The notes beneath the pieces were generated by a model. The model was not told where the DNA came from, did no database searches, and was given only the letters and a program-made list of their open reading frames with translations. This document shows positions 46,194 through 59,415 of a stretch of DNA of 64,000 nucleotides, one piece after another. The stretch is from Cymodocea nodosa (lineage: Eukaryota; Streptophyta; Magnoliopsida; Alismatales; Cymodoceaceae). How positions within the stretch are numbered: position 1 is the first letter of the stretch; each line of letters starts with the position of its first letter. The DNA is taken from contig CM072347.1 in assembly GCA_036874045.1 (NCBI GenBank), positions 7,938,501 to 8,002,500 of the forward strand. The letters run 5' to 3'. A program made the translations under genes and the position numbers.

Positions 46194-48406
46194 ATAAGAC
46201 TCATCTCAAATTCATTCTTCATTAAGATTTGAAAATCATGACATAGTTTCTCATGTGTAGCACCAAAAATAATATCATCCACGTAGATCTGAATAATCAA
46301 CATATGAGAACTTTCTGATTTGATAAATAAAGTGTTGTCTGCAGTTCCTTTGTTAAACTGATTCTCAAGAAGGAAACTCTTTAGTTTATCATACCGTGCA
46401 CGTGGTGCTTGCTTCAAACCATAAAGAGCTTTATTCAGTTTGTATACATGGTTTGGTCTTTCTTCATCTTCAAAACCTGGTGGTTGTTCTACATATACTT
46501 CTTCTTGCAGAATACCATTAAGAAATGCACTTTTAACATCCATCTGATAAAGCTTGATTTTCATACTGCTTGCAAAGGCAAGCAACATTCTAATTGCTTC
46601 AAGTCTTGCAACAGGTGAAAAAGTTTCTTCATAGTTAATTCCTTCCTACTAGTTGTATCCCTGAGCAACAAGTCTAGCTTTATTTCTGATAATACTACCA
46701 TTATTATCAAGTTTGTTCTTAAACACCCATCTAGTTCCAATAATTGATTTTTCGATGGGCATTTCAATTAAATTCCAGACTTCATTTTTCTTGAACTAAT
46801 TTAGTTCCTCTTGCATGGCCATAATCCAATATTCATCATTGTAGGCTTCTTCAACTATTGAAGGTTCAATTTCAGACACAAAAGCACAATAATTACAAAT
46901 ATTTTGAATTTTGCTTCTTGTTTGAACACCTTGATTTATATTCCCAATAATTTTTCCAATATGATGTCTAGACTTTGTCTTCCATGCTTTTTCTATCACA
47001 GTAGCTGCAAGCAGTATTGAACTATCCTTTTTCTGAGGAATTTTCTGATTTATTGATTCACGTTCACTTTCACTATCTATTTTTAGCTTCTTCAATTTTC
47101 CTACTTTGTCTTCATCAAATGATGCATTCATTGACTCTTCTACTCTTCTTTCATGTTCAAAATAGACCCTATAAGCCTTGCTTCTCAAAGAGTATCTAAC
47201 AAGTAGAGTAGGATCAGACTTTGCATCAAATTTGTCCTTTTGATCCCTAGTATTAAGCACAAAACATCTTGATCCAAAGACTTTGAAGTATCCAACATTT
47301 GGTGTTTTACCATACCATAATTCAAAGGGTGTCTTATGTAGGATAGGCCTAAGATGAGTTCTGTTTATGGAGTAACATGTAGTATTTACAGCTTTAGCCC
47401 ATAAAGACTTTGGTAGATTAGATGCATTAAGAATTGTCCTTGTCATTTCTTGTATTGATCTATTTTTTCTTTCTACAACTCCATTCTGTGCAGAAGTTCT
47501 TGGACATGAAAATTCATGCAGTATGCCAAAGGAATTGCATAATTCTTCAAATTCAAAATTTTCAAATTCACCTCCATGATCACTTCTGATTCTCTTCACA
47601 GTCGATTCTTTTTCATTTTGAATTCTAATACAGAGATGTTTAAATTCATAGTAGACTTCATTCTTGTGTGTTAAGAAAATAACCCAAGTGAATCTTGTAT
47701 AATCATCAACTACCACTAAGGTATATTTTCTTCCTCCTAAACTAGCTGTCTGTGTAGGACCAAACAGGTCCATATGCAGTAGATCTAAAGGCTGACTTGT
47801 GGCAATGTCTTCAATACTCTTGTGTACTGATTTCTTTTGTTTTCCAATTGCACAGTCACTACATAATTTATCTCTCTTGAATTTGAGTTTAAGCACACCT
47901 CTAACAAGATCATGTTTGGTCAATTTTCTTAGGAGTCTCATGTTCGCATGATTTAATCTTTTATGCCATAACCATTCATCTTCATTAGAAGTAACTAAAC
48001 ATGTATCACTAGATATATTATCAAATGGAAATTCCAATGCATAAATTGAATTATCCCTATGTCCAATAAACATGATTTCATGTGTATCTTGTTGTAATAT
48101 AAAACAGTTTTCAACAGTAAAAAGTATATTGTAACCTTTATCACATAATTGACCTACACTTAGTAGATTTTGTTTTAAACCATTTACATGTAACACATTC
48201 TCTATTTTTCCATTTTTAGATGCAACATTTCCTACAGTAGTAATTCTACATTTTTCATTATTACCAAACTTAATAGATCCTGAATTTATTGATTTAATAG
48301 ATTGTAGAAATTTTTTCTTACCTATCATATGCTTTGAGCATCCACTATCAATAATCCACTTGGACGTCCTGCAAATCATGTTGAAATTAAGACTTTTGGT
48401 ACCCAT
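46194..48406 (-). pseudogene. Y pol: protease, integrase, RT (truncated)
   Basis: Protease with WIIDSGCSKHMIGKKKF. GAG-pre-integrase with LWHKRLNHANMRLLRKLTK. Integrase with LLHMDLFGPTQTASLGGRKY, RSDHGGEFEN and a FELWYGKTPNVGYFKVFGSR C-terminal part, all in an open run of 536 residues (46796-48406). RT starts at 46767 and has [24 protein letters not shown] and YVDDIIFGA. It stops at the Z LTR before RNase H. It is a fossil with a few breaks. Confidence 0.9.
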
Positions 48407-48591
48407 ATTTTCTTGGGTCCATCAGTGTTAGTCCTTTGTATATTGAACATGTTGCCTTTTGGTAGCCATATAGAAGTAGATATCTTCTTAATGACAAAAA
48501 CAGTTGTGCCATCTCTGTAACATCTAATTTTTCCACCATAGTAGGGAGTTTCTTGTGCATACCCTAGGCCAAATTTACTTATTCCTATTCT

Positions 48592-49920
48592 TTAGGATCC
48601 TATGATTTTGTTTAAACTGTTTTCACCTTTAGTAAATTTACATACAATTTTCTTTAAATCAGTAACTTCAGATAACAGATTCTTATTTTCTTCTTTCAGA
48701 TCAAAATTTTTACAACTATAACTATCTATTTTAGTTTTTAATTCCCTATTATCAACTAGGGCTTTTTCTAATTCAACAAAGACATCTTCTAGATAGGAAT
48801 TTAAACTCTTTACTTCTTTTTTATAATTCTTACATTTTACATATAAGTTATCTACTATACAGAGAAGACTATCTATATCTACATCATCATTTTCCTTTTC
48901 TAAGCAATAAGGAGATGTAGAACATACCTCTTGTGCAGCAAAGCACACGTTTGCAGATGCCTCTTCATTTGAGTCTGATGAGCTTCTGGATGAACTACTA
49001 TCATCCCATGTGGCTTTCAAAGCCATCTTCTTTTTATTCTTCTTCTTCCATTTTTGTTTGTCCTCCTCCTATTGGAAAGGACAATAAAGTTGAATGTGTC
49101 CCAGTTTTTTGCACTTATACCATGTAGGGAATTTTGATCTTGAGGAGCTGACTTTGCCTCATTGTCTCATCATTTTTCTAAAGTTTCTAGCCAACAGTAA
49201 TACTTCATCCTCATCCAAGCTTGATTGGTCTTCTATTGAGGGAAAGACTAGTTCTTTCTTTTTCTCAGCCTTTCTTTCAGTGGCTCCTTCTTCTTCTTTC
49301 CATTCCTTCATCTGAACTTCATTGGCCAAAAGATTTCCCAACAGATCTTCAACTGAATAGTTGTTCAAATCCTTTGAATCTTGTATGGAAGTAGACTTCT
49401 GCTTTCATTCGACTATCAAGCTTCTTAAGATCTTCTGTACCTGTTCACGATTAGAGAAACACCTTCCAAGGCCTCTTAGTTCATTTAAAATTTTTGTGAA
49501 TCTAGAAAACATTTCAGTAATACTTTCTTTATTAAGCATTTTGAATAATTCATATTTTCTTAACAAAATGCTAATCTTTTAATCTTTTACTTGGCTGGTT
49601 CCTTCATATGTGATTTGAAGAGTTTTCCAAGCCTCATGAGAAGATTTACAAGCAGATATTTTGTTATATTGTTCACTAGTCACTGCACAGTAGATTGAGT
49701 TTAGCCCACGAGCATCTATTTGGATGATTCTTTCATCCTCCTCAGACTAGTCACTTTCATGACTAATTGGGAGTGGTGTACCATGTATAACCATTCTCTA
49801 GAGTTTTACATCAGTACTCTTGAGAAAATACTCCATCCTATTTTTCCAATAGCTATAATTGCTACCATCAAATAGGGGAGGTCGATGAATATTCTGACCC
49901 TCTGTAGTGTGAAAAGTCAT
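48592..49920 (-). pseudogene. Y gag
   Basis: It starts near 49920 (GQNIHRPPLFDGSNYSYWK region), with the UBN2-type capsid part, then 49159-49368 (NNYSVEDLLGNLLANEVQMK) and a coiled-coil-like tail at 48592-49026 beginning MALKATWDDSSSSRSS. It is close to V gag (54971-55570), so Y and V are sister families. Between 48407 and 48591 lies the gag-pol transition. It is a fossil with several breaks. Confidence 0.82.
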
Positions 49921-49950
49921 GATCTTAGATGGTTAAATCTATTAATGAGA

Positions 49951-49972
49951 TCAACCTTGCTTAGATATCAAT
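49951..49972 (-). other. degenerate primer binding site of Y
   Basis: Minus-strand ATTGATATCTAAGCAAGG follows the LTR end. It resembles ATTGGTATCAGAGC as seen in V (52769-52783) with a few substitutions. Confidence 0.65.
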
Positions 49973-50930
49973 TGTTAGGACCTTATGGCTTACTAGAGGG
50001 GGGGGTGAATGGTAATAATTTGTTTCTTAGCTATTTAATGACAGATTGATATAGAAAAATAACAAGCACACGATAACAAGAATACACATAGAGATTTTAG
50101 GTGGTTCACCACTAACGGCTAGTCCACCCCCAAGGGATACTTGGGCTTCACTAAACTTTCACAAACTTACAATCACTTACTTTAAGGTTAAAGCAAGAAC
50201 CAACCATTCACTTGAGCTTTTTGGTCGTAGCTCCAACCAATCTTTCTCTGAAGTTTTTGATCTATGTATTTCAGTAAAACACTTGCTTGAAAGTATCAGA
50301 GTTGAGTGCGTGATGAGCTTCTAAAATTGAATCTGTAAATGCTGAAGATGATTTGATCTCTAAGGCTTTCTTCTGTTGTGCTTGGTGTAAATATGTATAT
50401 AAGCAAAAGCTAAGCTAATTCTGTTGTCTGTAGCTTGTATATATACTAAACCTATGTAACAATCATATATTTCTTCCAACGGATGTATTCTGCTGTACTT
50501 GGTAAGATTTCAGTCCCAAATATGGTAAGTTACCGTTCAGGAAGATATTTCAAGATATCCTTTCGATTTTCTCAAACTTTCGGATAGTTAGCTATGTAAC
50601 TCTCCGAAGGATGTTTGTAATTCATTGAAAAATAACTTAAGTCTTTCTACCATGTAGGATTTTAGATCATACAATGAGAGCTGTCATTCAATCAAATACT
50701 TGTAGCTATAACTTACCAAACTGTTATTTAACTGTCGAATAGTTAGCTACAGTAACCCTCCAAAATCCTTCGTTAAGTTTCCAACTACTTTATCTAATTC
50801 AGCACGTGCATAATAGATTGACTTAAGTTTCGGATGGTTATTCCTGTAACTCACCGAAACTCTTCAAGATTTCAGATAGTTAGCTCCAGTAACTTTCTGA
50901 TTCTTCTTTAAAACTTTTGTTTGGATTTCT
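49973..50930 (-). repeat. Y 5' LTR, first part (LTR-B-like)
   Basis: It starts TGTTAGGACC at the low-coordinate edge next to the primer site. CGGA/GTTA-type palindromes lie at 50560-50900. It stops at TTTCT (50926-50930), the target repeat of V, and resumes at 61258. Confidence 0.82.
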
Positions 50931-52768
50931 TATTAGAACCCGAGTATTTTGATAATGCAAAACCTATGTGAGGAAACATATTGTATTTCAATTAAGTCAA
51001 TACAACTTTAGATCAGAAGGCAGATAGAACAAATTCCAAACAGACGAACAGATGGAGAATGTTCCAGATGATACTACCTTAAGTTACAGGAAAATCAGAC
51101 AGTTATAGGTCCAAGTATCCAAAGAGTAAAATAGCAGCAAGTCCATCGGACAGTTAGAAGGATAACTATCCGATTTTACAAAGTCTTCGAAGAGTTATTT
51201 AATTAGACAGTTAAGTTAGTTGAATGATCGAAGAGTTATGGAGTTAACTATCCGAAAGAAAAAGGAAAATCAGAAAGTTAGAAAGGCTAACTATCCGAAA
51301 CTTAAGTCATTCAATTAACCACGTGTAGAAATACAAAATAGAATCTTAAAGGACTTTTTCGGAGAGTTAGATAACTATCCGAGTTTTCTTTCGGAGAGTT
51401 AGATAACTATTCGAGTTTTTTGAAGAGTTACAAGTATAACTTTTTGAAACTTAAGTCATCTTATTATGCACGTGCAGAATGGAGAAGCCGACAATTGAAA
51501 GCTTAAAAGGGAAAATCGGAGAGTTAGATAACTATCCGAATTTTCAAAGGGAGTTTCGGTAAGTTATAGTTTAACTATCCGAAACTTAAGTTATTGAAAT
51601 TGCCACGTGCAAAATTCCAGAAAGAATATCATTTAAGTTTTCGAAGAGTTAGAAAGATAACTATCCGAAATCTCAAGAGAGTTTCGGTGAGTTACGGTTT
51701 AACCATCCGAAACTTAAGTTAGTGAATTTCTCACGTGTAGAATTCCAAACAGATGTTCAAATGGTTTTTTGGAGAGTTAGAAAGATAACTATCTGAAAAG
51801 TGGGAAGGTTTCAGTGAGTTAAATTATTAACTATCTGAAACTTAAGTTATGATTTTATGCACGTGCAGATTTGAAGGGACAACTACCAAAGACTTAAATG
51901 AAAGTTCAGAGAGTTACAGTAGTTAACTATCCAAAAGTCAAGAGCTCTTTTCGGTAAGTTAAATGCAAGACTTCGAACACTTGACTTTACACATGAGCAA
52001 CTTAAAATCCTCACGTGACTCAAATAACAGAATATGAGTGATGAATCGGTAAGTTATGGATGCTTTTCAATAAGTTATTTTTATAACCATCTAAAAGCCT
52101 GAGATTTTTGAAAGGTTACTTACTGAACATCAGACAAAACAGTAACTTACCATATTTAGGTCTGATTATTTACCAAGTACAGCAGAATACATCCGTTGAA
52201 AGAAAAATATGATCATTATACCTTTGGTATAAATATGAGTTTAAGAGAGGAAAAGGCAAAGATAACGTATATACCGCATATAGTGAGCTACACTCCAATT
52301 CCAATTACACTTAAGTTTGCAAACAATGAAGTATATTCTAAAGAACTACTACAGAAAAAGCTCTGTGCGCCAAAACTCTAATTGAAAGACTCAAGTTGTT
52401 GGTTCGTGGCTTCAACCTGAAAGCTACATTTAGTTGTTGGTTTGAGTTTCGACCTGAAAACTCTAGAGGTTGGCTTACTGAAGTTTTTATCGGAAAACTT
52501 CTGTGTTGTTGGTTTTTGCTTTGACCTGAAAGCAAGTGTGTAAGTGTTGAAACACTTAGTGAAGCCTAAGTGAATCTTGGGGGTGGACTAGCCAAGTTGG
52601 TGAACCACCTAAAATTTGCTGTGTGTTATCTTTCTTTACTGCTTTGTATTCGTTTAGTTTCATCTTATTTCATTTCTGTTGAATCATTCGATTAAACAAT
52701 CAAAAGAATATAAGAATTACACACATTCACCATTCACCCCCCCTCTGGTGAGTCTACCGATCCTAACA
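50931..52768 (+). repeat. LTR-B, 5' LTR of V
   Basis: A 1.84-kb LTR. From 51090 to 52110 it is an array of CGGAGAGTTA...TAACTATCCG units with CACGTG at 51320, 51469, 51604, 51732, 51860 and 52012 (spacing 128-152 bp). TATAAATA at 52228-52235 marks the promoter. It ends CACCCCCCCTCTGGTGAG...CCTAACA. Confidence 0.93.
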
Positions 52769-52770
52769 AT

Positions 52771-52783
52771 TGGTATCAGAGCC
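52771..52783 (+). other. primer binding site of V
   Basis: TGGTATCAGAGCC lies two bases after the 5' LTR end, the standard initiator tRNA-Met primer site of plant copia elements. Confidence 0.95.
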
Positions 52784-52819
52784 AGGTTAATCCTTCATAA
52801 GATTTAACCATCTAGATTT

Positions 52820-55735
52820 ATGGCTCAATTTGTTGAGGGACAAAACATCCACAGACCTCCTCTATTTGATGGTTCCAATTATAACTATTGGAAGAATAGA
52901 ATGGAGTGCTTCTTTAGGAGTTCTGATGTTAAACTCTAGAAGATTGTTATTCTTGGAACTACACTTCCAACTAGTGATGTTATGAACTGGTTTGAGGAGG
53001 ATGAGAAACTCATCCAGTTAGATGCTAAAGGGTTGAATGCCATTTATTGTGCACTAACTGCTAATCAATTGTACAATCGTATGGCTACACAAGAGGAGGG
53101 GTGAATTGTGTATCTTTAATATTTTCAGAAATATAATTGAAACTTTAAAACTCAAAAACAAGTCGAGACATTGTTTTCATAAAATCATTTTTATTCAAGG
53201 TTTCAATTACAATATACAATTCAATTCTCCTCAGAAATTGTAGATGCAAATATATTTCGATACCATGTATCATCTAAACAATTTCATAACTACAAACAGA
53301 GAAAACTAATTTGCGGAATTTAAAACTTTTCTCCCTGTTTGAGATCTTTCTTCTTCTTCTTTTTCTTCTTCAGCAATTCTTTAGTGACGAATATCTTGTC
53401 TTTTCATGCTTCACCGAATTTGCTTTCTTCTGATACTTCAAATCTTCAGTGATGAAAATCTTACCTTTTTGTGCTTCATTGAACTTTCTTCCACTTGAGA
53501 GATTTTCCTCGAGAAGAGGTGTTTTTGATCCTTGAAAAAGATTTTTCTTTTGGTGTGCAAGGATGGTTTGATCCTTGAAAAGATTTTTCGTTTTGTGTGT
53601 AAGGATAAATTGATCAACGAGAATTCTATGCCTTTTATACTGTATCTTCATTTCATGCATATCCTTCACGTTTAACCACTACCAGTTTTCCACTTCTCCA
53701 CGTCTTTTCTTTTTCCTTCATCGAAACACACACGTTCTAACCCATGTTTATATTTCGAATTTTCTTTAATCATCAGTCTTGGATCTCTGAAAAATTTCCT
53801 TTAAAATAAACTTTCTCGTCCAAAAGTTTTTCATTAGTATAATAAGAAGTCGTTACTTTAATGTTAACTAAACGAGTAACACAAGTATATATATAACTTA
53901 ACGAGTTCACCATGTGCTATTTCACGTGACAAGTACTGTAGCTAACTCAACGAACTAAGTCCGTGGTGTTATGCTATCTCAATGAACCATCTCCGTTGTG
54001 TTATGATAACTCAACGAACTAGTAATAAACAAATGTTTTTATAATAAGAATTTTACCATGTGCAAAAATAACAACTTAAGTTTATAACGCTAACCTAACG
54101 CATTGCCTTAGTGTTCAATATAGCAACTCAACGCATTTAGTTATGTTAACTTAACGAGTTAAACATATACACCTCACGTGATACAATACAACATTCGTAA
54201 CTTATAATTTCACCACGTGTATAACACTAACTTAACGAGTTCGTCTCTTCTTTTACTCACTAACTTAACGAGTTATCACGTGACCTATTTTAACCTTTAA
54301 GCCTCTAACTTAACGAGTTCTCACGTGACCTCTATACAAACAAAACTCTAACTTAACGAGTTGTCTAAACGTACACTATTCATGATACAGAAGATATAAC
54401 ATTAAAACATATCATGCTTTTCAATAAAAACACACGTTAACTTAACATTTAGCTAAATGAGAAATTAATGCAACGAAACGACTAATTATTAACTTCAGAT
54501 CCAATACAGACAAGTATTTATATCAGTAAGCTTTTTCTGTATTAATTGATGATTTTAATTTCTTTTCACAAGAAATAGTAATTGAGCAAATATGATTATT
54601 TTCATTCGGCACACATCATCAAAACAAAAATACTCAACATCAATATAATAAAGTATCTGCATGTAAGTCTGCTCATGAGGCTTGGAAAATCCTTCAAGTT
54701 ACTCACGAAGGTACAAGCCAAGTTAAGGATACAAAAATCAGTATCTTATTGAGAAAACTAGAACTGTTTAAAATGAATGATAATGAAAACATAACTAAAA
54801 TGTTTTCAAGATTTACTGAAATCATTAACAGTTTGAAAGGCTTGGGAAAGGAATTCTCTTCACGTGAATAGGTACAGAAGATCCTGAGGAGCTTAACTGT
54901 TGAGTGGAAACAGAAGTCCACATCTATTCAAGATTTCAAGGATCTCAACAACTACACAGTTGAAGAACTATTGGGCAATCTTCTAGCCCACGAAGTTCAG
55001 ATGAAGGACTGGAAAGAGCAAGAAGGAGTTGTTGAAAACAAAGCTGAAAAGAAAAAGGAAATAGCATTTCCATCTACAGAAGAAGCTCCAAGCTCAGACA
55101 ATGATGAGATCATGTTGCTGGCAAGGAACTTCAAAAAGTTCATGAGGAAAAAGAATAAGCCCAGCTCCTCTAAAAGAACTGTCTCTACATGTTTCAAATG
55201 TAAAAGGCAAGGGCACATACAGACCTTCTGTCCATTTCAGATAGAAGAGGATCAAGGAGATAAGAAGAAGAGATTGAAGGACAAAAAGAAGATGGCTCTC
55301 AAAGCTACGTGGGATGACAGTAGCTCTCCAAGCTGTTCATTAGATTCTGAAGATGAAGCTGTAGCCAATGTGTGTTTTGCAGCACAAGAGGTATGCTCTT
55401 CTTCCTCTAGTTCAGAAAATGAGCATGATGATTTAGACATAAATAGTCTTCTGTCTACTGTAGATAATTTATATGTGAAGTGTAGAGAATTTAAGAAAGA
55501 AATTAAAAGGTTAAATCACTGTTTAGAAAATTCATTTATTGAATTAGAATCAACTATAGTTGAAAATTGAAATCTAAAATCAAATTTAGATAAGTATAGT
55601 TGTGTTAACTGTGAATTAAAAGAAGAAAATAAAAATCTATTAACTACTATATCAGATTTGAAAGATACCATATGTAAATTTACTCAAGGTCAAAAATGAT
55701 TAAATAAAATAATAGGATCTCAACTATCAAATGGG
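52820..55735 (+). pseudogene. V gag, interrupted by a solo LTR-A
   Basis: It starts MAQFVEGQNIHRPPLFDGSN at 52820. The capsid part stops at 53069 for the solo LTR and resumes at 54645 (SAHEAWKILQVTHEGTSQV). A CCHC knuckle (CFKCKRQGHIQTFC) is at 55190-55231. The acidic and coiled-coil-like tail begins MALKATWDDSSSPSCS and resembles Y gag. It is a fossil with a few breaks besides the insertion. Confidence 0.87.
53070..54639 (-). repeat. solo LTR-A in V gag, target repeat TCAAT
   Basis: A complete 1.57-kb LTR-A in minus orientation (TGTACAATCGTATGG to ATACTCAACA) with no internal sequence. It is flanked by the perfect repeat TCAAT at 53065-53069 and 54640-54644. Such solo LTRs arise by recombination between the two LTRs of one inserted element. 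It is younger than V. Confidence 0.95.
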
Positions 55736-55939
55736 AATAAATATGGCTTAGGGTATGCTACACCACAGGAAATACCTTATTGTGGTGGAGTAATTCGATC
55801 TTATAGAGATGACACCATTGTGTTTGCCATCAAACGAAGATCAGGTCATATGTGGCTACCAAGAGGCAATAGATTTAATGTTTTAAGAACTAACTCTACT
55901 GGACCCAAGAAGATTTGGGTACCAAAAGCTTTAATTTCA

Positions 55940-58900
55940 GTATGATTTGTAGGGTGACAAGGAGTTTCAAGCACATTCAACTAAATGGATCGTGGACAGT
56001 GGATGCTCAAAGCACATGACAAGTAAGAAAAGTTTTCTTGACTCTATTAAAAACTTAAGTTCAAGATCTGTTAAGTTTAGAAATAATGAAAAGTGTAAAA
56101 TAACTACAATAGGAAATATTACATCTGAAAATGGTATAATTGAGAATGTCTTGCATGTAAATGGATTAAAACAAAATTTGTTAAGTGTAGGACAATTATG
56201 TGATAAAGGTTATACTGTTTCTTTTAATGCTGAAAATTGCTACATTATTGATCCAGCCACGAATGATACAAAATTTACTAGTATTAGAAATTGCTCAATA
56301 TATACATTAAACTTTCCATGTGAAAATTCTGCAAGCAATTCTTGTTTGGTAGCAACTGGTGAAGATGATTGGGTGTGGCATAGAAGACTTGGCCACATCA
56401 ATATGAAGAATATCAGAAAGCTATCCATGGGTGATCTTGTTAGTGGTCTACCTAAACTCACTTTTAAGAAAGATAGAGTATGTAGTGAGTGTATGCTAGG
56501 GAAGTAGAAGAGAACTGTTCTTCACAGCAAAAATGTTTTTACCACCAAAAGGCCATTGGAACTACTACATCTAGATTTGTTTGGTCCCTCTCAAGTATCA
56601 AGTCTTGGAGGTCGAAAATATACCTTTATTGTTGTTGATGATTTCTCTAGATTAACTTGGATAATATTTTTGACACAAAAATGAAACTTCCAATGAGTTC
56701 AAGAATTTTTGCATAAGAGTTCAGAATCAGAAGGAACTAATAGTAAAGAAAATCAGAAGTGATCATGGAGGAGAATTTGAAAACTATGATTTTGAAAATC
56801 TTTGCAATTCATTCGAAATTCTGCATGAATTCTCCTATCCTAGAACTCCTGCTCAAAATAGAGTTGTGGAAAGGAAAAATAGGACACTACAAGAAATGGC
56901 TAGAACTATGTTAAATGCCACGGATCTACCTAAATTTCTCTAGGCAGAAGCTATAGGAACAACTTGTCACATTTCCAACAGAACTCACATTAGATCTATG
57001 TTGAATAAGACACCATTTGAAATTTGGTTTAATAAGACTCCAAATATTGGCTATTTTAAGACACTTAGATGCAAATGCTTTTTCTCAAATACAGGAAATG
57101 CTAAAGACAAGTTTGATGCAAAGTCTGAACTAGCCTTACTTGTTGGTTACTCCTCTAGAAGCAAAGCTTACAAGGTATATTTTGCTAAAGATAAAAGAGT
57201 AGTGGAAAGTATAAATGTTCAGTTTGATGAAGATATGATCTAGAATTTCAAAAATTTGGAGATTAAAAATGATAGTGAAAATGAATACTTTGAAGATGAT
57301 AACTACAAGTAGAAACTCATTTCACAAGTGTCAGATCAGAATCTCATCAATAGGTATCAAAATCATAACAGTTGGAAGTTCAAATCTGATCATCCTGAGG
57401 AACAAATTATTGGAAATATATATAAAGGGGTACAAACTAGAAGCAAAGCACAAGATATCTGCAATTTTTATGCATTTGTGTTAGAAATAGAGCCAAAATC
57501 AGTAGATGAAGCATGTAAGGATACCTACTGGACAATGGCTATGCAGGAAGAATTAAATCAGTTTCAGAAAAACAATGTTTGGGAACTAGTAGAAAAACTT
57601 GTAGGAAAATCCATCATTGGAACTAAATGGATTTTCAAAAACAAATTAGATGAAGAAGGTAACATTCTCAGAAATAAAGCTCGATTAGTTGCACAAGGCT
57701 ACAATCAGTAGGAAGGTATTGACTATGAAGAAACTTTTGCTCCTGTAGCCAGGATTGAAGCTATCAGAATGTTGCTTGCTTTTGCAAATAATATGAAGAT
57801 AAGATTGTTTCAGATGGATGTGAAAAGTGTCTTCTTAAATGGAGAAATTTAGGAAGAAGTATTTGTTAAACAACCTCCTGGATTTGAAGATGAATTCAAG
57901 CCAGATCATGTCTACAAACTAAGAAAGGCTCTATATGGTCTGAAACAGGCACCCAAAGCTTGGTATGAGAAATTGAAAAAGTTTTTAACTGAAAACAATT
58001 TTTCTATAGGCAAAGTAGACAACACTTTGTTTATCAAAACTTTTGATTTGCATATTTTGATTGTACAGATATATGTTGATGATATAGTCTTTGGAGCCAC
58101 ATTAGAAGATCTCTGTCATGAATTTCAGAATTTGATGAAAAATAAATTCGAAATGAGCATTATGGGAGAATTGAAGTTTTTCTTGGGATTACAGATTCAT
58201 CAAGTGCATAATGGCATTTTTGTCAACCAAGAAAAATACTGCAAAGAGATGTTGAAGAAATTTGGTTATGAAAACATCAAATCTGCAAATACTCCAATGA
58301 GTTCAAGCATTAAACTGGAAATGGATGATTCAAGTGTTGTAGTAGATCAAAAGCAATATAGAGGTATGATTGGATCCTTGTTATACCTTTTAGCTAGTAG
58401 GCCAGATATTATGTTTAGTGTATGCTTGTATGCTAGATTTCAAGCATCACCAAAGGAATCACACTTGAAATCAGTCAAAAGGATTTTCAAATATCTACAA
58501 AGAACAAAAGATTTCGGACTATTCTACTCAACTGATAGTAATTTGATTTTAATAGGCTATAGTGATGTAGATTATGCAGGTAGCAGATCTGACAGAAAAA
58601 GCACTAGTGGTACTTGTCAATTACTTGGAAATTCTTTAATCTCCTGGTTCAGTAGCAAACAAAATTGTATAACTTTATCTACTACTGAAGCCGAGTATAT
58701 TACAGCAGGATTGTGCTGTGCTCAAATCCTTTAGATGCAGCAAACTCTAGCAGATTACAAACTGAAAATTCAAAATTCAATCATCTTTTGTGATAACAGC
58801 AGTGCAATCAGTCTATCTAAGAATACAGTACTTCATTCCAGAGCCAAGCATATCGAGATCAGACATCACTTTTTGAGAGATCATGTAGAAAAAGGGAACA

Positions 58901-59022
58901 TCTCACTTAAGTTTGTGCCAACAGAAATTCAACTTGCAGATATTTTTACCAAACCTTTAAATGAATCAACTTTTAATCATATTAGAAGAAATCTAGGCAT
59001 ATATTCTTTACTAGACCTTTAA
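55940..59022 (+). pseudogene. V pol: protease, integrase, RT, RNase H
   Basis: Protease with MDSGCSKHMTSKKSF (55992). GAG-pre-integrase with WHRRLGHINMKNIRKLS and CSECMLGK. Integrase with LLHLDLFGPSQVSSLGGRKY (about 56555), SDHGGEFEN and IWFNKTPNIGYFKTL (57000 on). RT with [22 protein letters not shown] and the YVDDIVFGA active site (58073-58099). RNase H with YSDVDYAGSRSDRKSTSG and the CDNSSAISLSK and RHHFLRDHV motifs, ending QLADIFTKPLNES and a stop at 59020. Copia order. It is a fossil with several breaks. Confidence 0.92.
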
Positions 59023-59415
59023 ATATTTTTTCCTCAAGCTCACCATATGGGAGATTATTTTTTGCTAACTTACTCGTGTAGGATATATTCAATATCATTT
59101 TTACAGTTCTCACTTTTTTATATAATGACAAAAAGGGGGAGAAGAATTTGGAAATTTGTGAAGTATATGGTCACTTACAGTATTTCCAGCAAGAACTGAA
59201 AAAGAATTATTAAAAGGTGAAGAAAAACTCAACACACAGATAGGGGGAGAAGACAGCACAAAGTCAGGGGGAGGAATCCCTCCACGTTAGTTTAGTCTTG
59301 ATAAATTCCTGTTTTATTTAGTTCTCTATGTGACTGAATGTATAGAAATACACTAGGGAGTGAAATACATGTAAATAAATGTAAAGGTTTTTGTCATTAT
59401 CAAAAAGGGGGAGAT
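59023..59415 (+). other. V 3' noncoding region with multiplied polypurine tracts
   Basis: Four purine tracts precede the LTR: AAAAAGGGGGAGAAG (59130-59144), TAGGGGGAGAAGA (59241-59253), CAGGGGGAGGAA (59265-59276) and AAAAAGGGGGAGA (59402-59414). Only the last touches the LTR. There is no gene. Confidence 0.85.

Larger units (their letters stand above)
46194..50930 (-). mobile_element. Y: Ty1/copia element (main block), 5' LTR split by V
   Basis: A minus-strand copia with RT (46194-46767), integrase/protease (46796-48406), gag (48592-49920), a primer site and the first 958 bp of a family B-like 5' LTR. The other 401 bp of that LTR are at 61258-61658, beyond V. The 3' part of Y is missing: Z is inserted in the RT and the DNA beyond Z is not Y. 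It is a fossil with several breaks. Confidence 0.83.
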
